From contig NC_060105.1 in assembly GCF_021155765.1 (NCBI RefSeq), positions 2,542,001 to 2,606,000 on the forward strand: a stretch of 64,000 nt of DNA, read 5' to 3'. Under the pieces are notes generated by a model. The model ran no database searches and had not been told where the DNA came from. It was given only the letters and a program-made list of their open reading frames with translations. Made by a program: the position numbers and the translations under genes. Origin of the DNA: Diprion similis. Taxonomy: Eukaryota > Arthropoda > Insecta > Hymenoptera > Diprionidae. Shown in pieces: positions 62,292 through 64,000 of the stretch (positions within the stretch are counted from its first letter, which is position 1; each line of letters starts with the position of its first letter).

Positions 62292-64000
62292 GATTTACCC
62301 ACTAAAGTCCCGTATTATCAGGCATGAACTTGACGTTGACTTGACGTCATCGGTCAGTAACCCGAGTCCCGAAGAACGTCGGTTTTCGTCAGGAGCCATG
62401 GGACCACAACGGGATGACTCAGGCCTAGGGCGAATGGGTAGAATTTTGCTGCCAAAGTCGGCTGGGTCCGGCACCCATATTTCTTTCTTCCTGAAAGGTT
62501 CATCGCAGATGGTGGTTGTAAAATCGGGGTTATAAACTGGTCCGCTATCTGAAAGTGGACGAGATGAGATGCTTGGATGCTGTCGGAGCAAAAGAAGACG
62601 AAGAAGTAGAAGAAGAAGAAGAAGAAGAACGGTAAGCGGAAGAGGAAGCGAACCCTCTTCCATTTCCGCGCGCTTTCGCAGGGGCGTAAAACCGGGCAAT
62701 ATGCGGGTATTGTCGGGGCTTCCCGGCGAATTTAGTGCTGCCCATGGCTGCGTGTGTGCGCATAAAATCCGGGGACCGGGTGCGTCCTTCGCCGTAGGAT
62801 ATTGGCAGGGGAGACTTGTAAAGATCAGCTTATTAGACCAGAGATGGGGGCGCCTCGACGGAACGGCCGGTGGCCCAATAAACTCGCGTTTTGCACGGGG
62901 TGCTACCGTCGTCGGGTGATCAAGCTCCCTCGTAAACCCGATCCTGAGCCAATGAGGGACGGCCTCGTCGGCCCCCGGGATGCCCGGTCCTCGGAGGCGG
63001 TCGTCAAGCCAACTTTGACCCGGTAATGGCGAGCATTCCGGGCGAACCCCGAGATGGATACCCCGACCTCGTAAAGCTTCCATCAAATATTAACTTCGCC
63101 TAAATTAATCTCGTTAAATTGATCGCTGCCTCCAGCCTCTCCTTCGGTGATAAGATCGTCTTATTCGGCCTATTAATATAGTCCTGACGGGCGGTAAGAT
63201 GGACGTGAAAACCGTTGCCCGTATACTACTTTATGTGCTACCGGATTTTGCCAAAAATTCATTCACCGCCACGTGAATTTACATCTTTCAACAAAAGTTC
63301 TGCCTTTATTTTCTTGTTTTGTTTTCAAGATCAGCGATCTCGTCTTCTTGCACTTTGGATTCAACTTTTAGGCCAAACAAAACTGTTACCGCGACTTGCA
63401 GTTTGAGAACTGTTCGAGGATGAATCTAGTCATGTGAAATATTGAAAGGTTTTAGCTATTGTTTCTACATATTTTTCAAACATTCGCAATAAATCAAAGA
63501 AGCTGCGACTCCACCAAGTGTATGAAAAGTTTTTCCTTGAAAAAACAAAAAGGAAACATTATCGTCTAGTTTTTGAAAATTCTTTCAGACCAAAGCTTTT
63601 TGTACGCAAAACATTTTTTTACACAGATTTTAGGAATATTAAAACCATGCAAGCATTGGAAAATCGTTAGCAGTTGCTTTCCGTTGTAACTTTTGTAATT
63701 TTTTTACCATTCAACTGAATCCTGTTGATGAAGTTGAACTTAGTATTTTTTCGGAATGGATAAGCTGCACCTCCTACGTTTGAAACATGAAAATGCGATT
63801 TATATGTACTAATCAAACTTTCTGTTTTCTCTTAATTATTCTAAGCATTAAGTGAACGAATATAAAAAATGTTGGATCTTGAAACCGACAAGCTTTTTTA
63901 AATATATTCACTTCTTCACGCGATGATTAGCAACGCAGAGTTCATTTCCTAAAACTCGTTCTGACCATAAAACAAGACGATTCGATATTAGCATGTGATT
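62292..64000. other. GC-richer block then AT-rich end, uncertain coding
   Basis: A 263-aa minus-strand frame spans 62295-63086, but a poly-Leu run in it comes from the (AAG)n repeat at 62592-62629 and a competing plus-strand frame overlaps it. I recognise no domain. The block 62570-63060 is GC-rich against its surroundings. Sequence from 63.2 kb onward is AT-rich with nothing to call. Confidence 0.3.
62592..62629. repeat. (AAG)n microsatellite
   Basis: About 12 AAG-type units with two interruptions. On the minus strand it reads as CTT/CTC-type leucine-rich codons. Confidence 0.85.

Noticed and set aside
62295..63086. 263-aa minus-strand frame with a poly-Leu stretch
   Set aside because: The Leu run is a translated AAG/CTT microsatellite; no domain; competing frames overlap on the other strand.

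Overview
The window is nuclear DNA from an animal, most likely an insect and probably a hymenopteran. It has short GT-AG introns of roughly 70-550 bp inside compact genes, long AT-rich intergenic tracts full of microsatellites, MITE-like elements, and insect-type protein families such as an MBF2-type secreted peptide. No operons, phage, CRISPR arrays or rRNA are visible. The species assignment is an inference only.

Layout. Bases 1-18.8 kb look non-coding: microsatellites, two copies of a 615-620 bp palindromic MITE (6805-7419 and 14864-15482), a second MITE-like family (422-648 and 15485-15620), a perfect 20-bp palindrome and long G or C runs. From 18.8 to 50.8 kb nearly all genes lie on the minus strand. 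In increasing coordinate order they are sorting nexin 4 (18798-21311, ten coding exons, 432 aa), splicing factor 1 / branch-point binding protein (23000-28591, nine coding exons, 608 aa), a small intronless basic protein with a weak HMG-box look (29034-29468), a broken copy of two rootletin exons (29696-30279) and the full ciliary rootletin gene (32378 to about 50.3 or 50.8 kb, about 27 coding exons, about 1,981 aa or more). An intronless plus-strand gene of 271 aa (37061-37876) sits inside one rootletin intron. Beyond rootletin are a two-exon MBF2-type secreted peptide (52693-53149, minus) and an intronless 583-aa membrane-anchored ATP-grasp-like protein (57892-59643, minus). The last 4 kb shows only uncertain ORFs.

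How the genes relate. They are independent housekeeping or structural genes, not a pathway: SNX4 in endosomal recycling, SF1 in 3' splice-site and branch-point recognition, rootletin in the ciliary rootlet. Exon models for SNX4, SF1, rootletin and MBF2 were built by hand from reading frame, splice-site sequence and phase. Every junction used keeps frame and the total lengths match the families (SNX4 432 aa against 450 in human, rootletin about 1,981 against 2,017).

Most notable observations: (i) a recent rootletin exon duplication about 2 kb beyond the gene end, bracketed by 56-60 bp direct repeats and disabled by a lost splice donor and a 2-nt deletion; (ii) the nested antisense gene in rootletin; (iii) a GC-AG intron in rootletin; (iv) a single-exon ATP-grasp-like protein that seems to lack catalytic residues and could be laterally acquired; (v) the palindromic MITE pair. 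No clearly new multi-gene system is evident.
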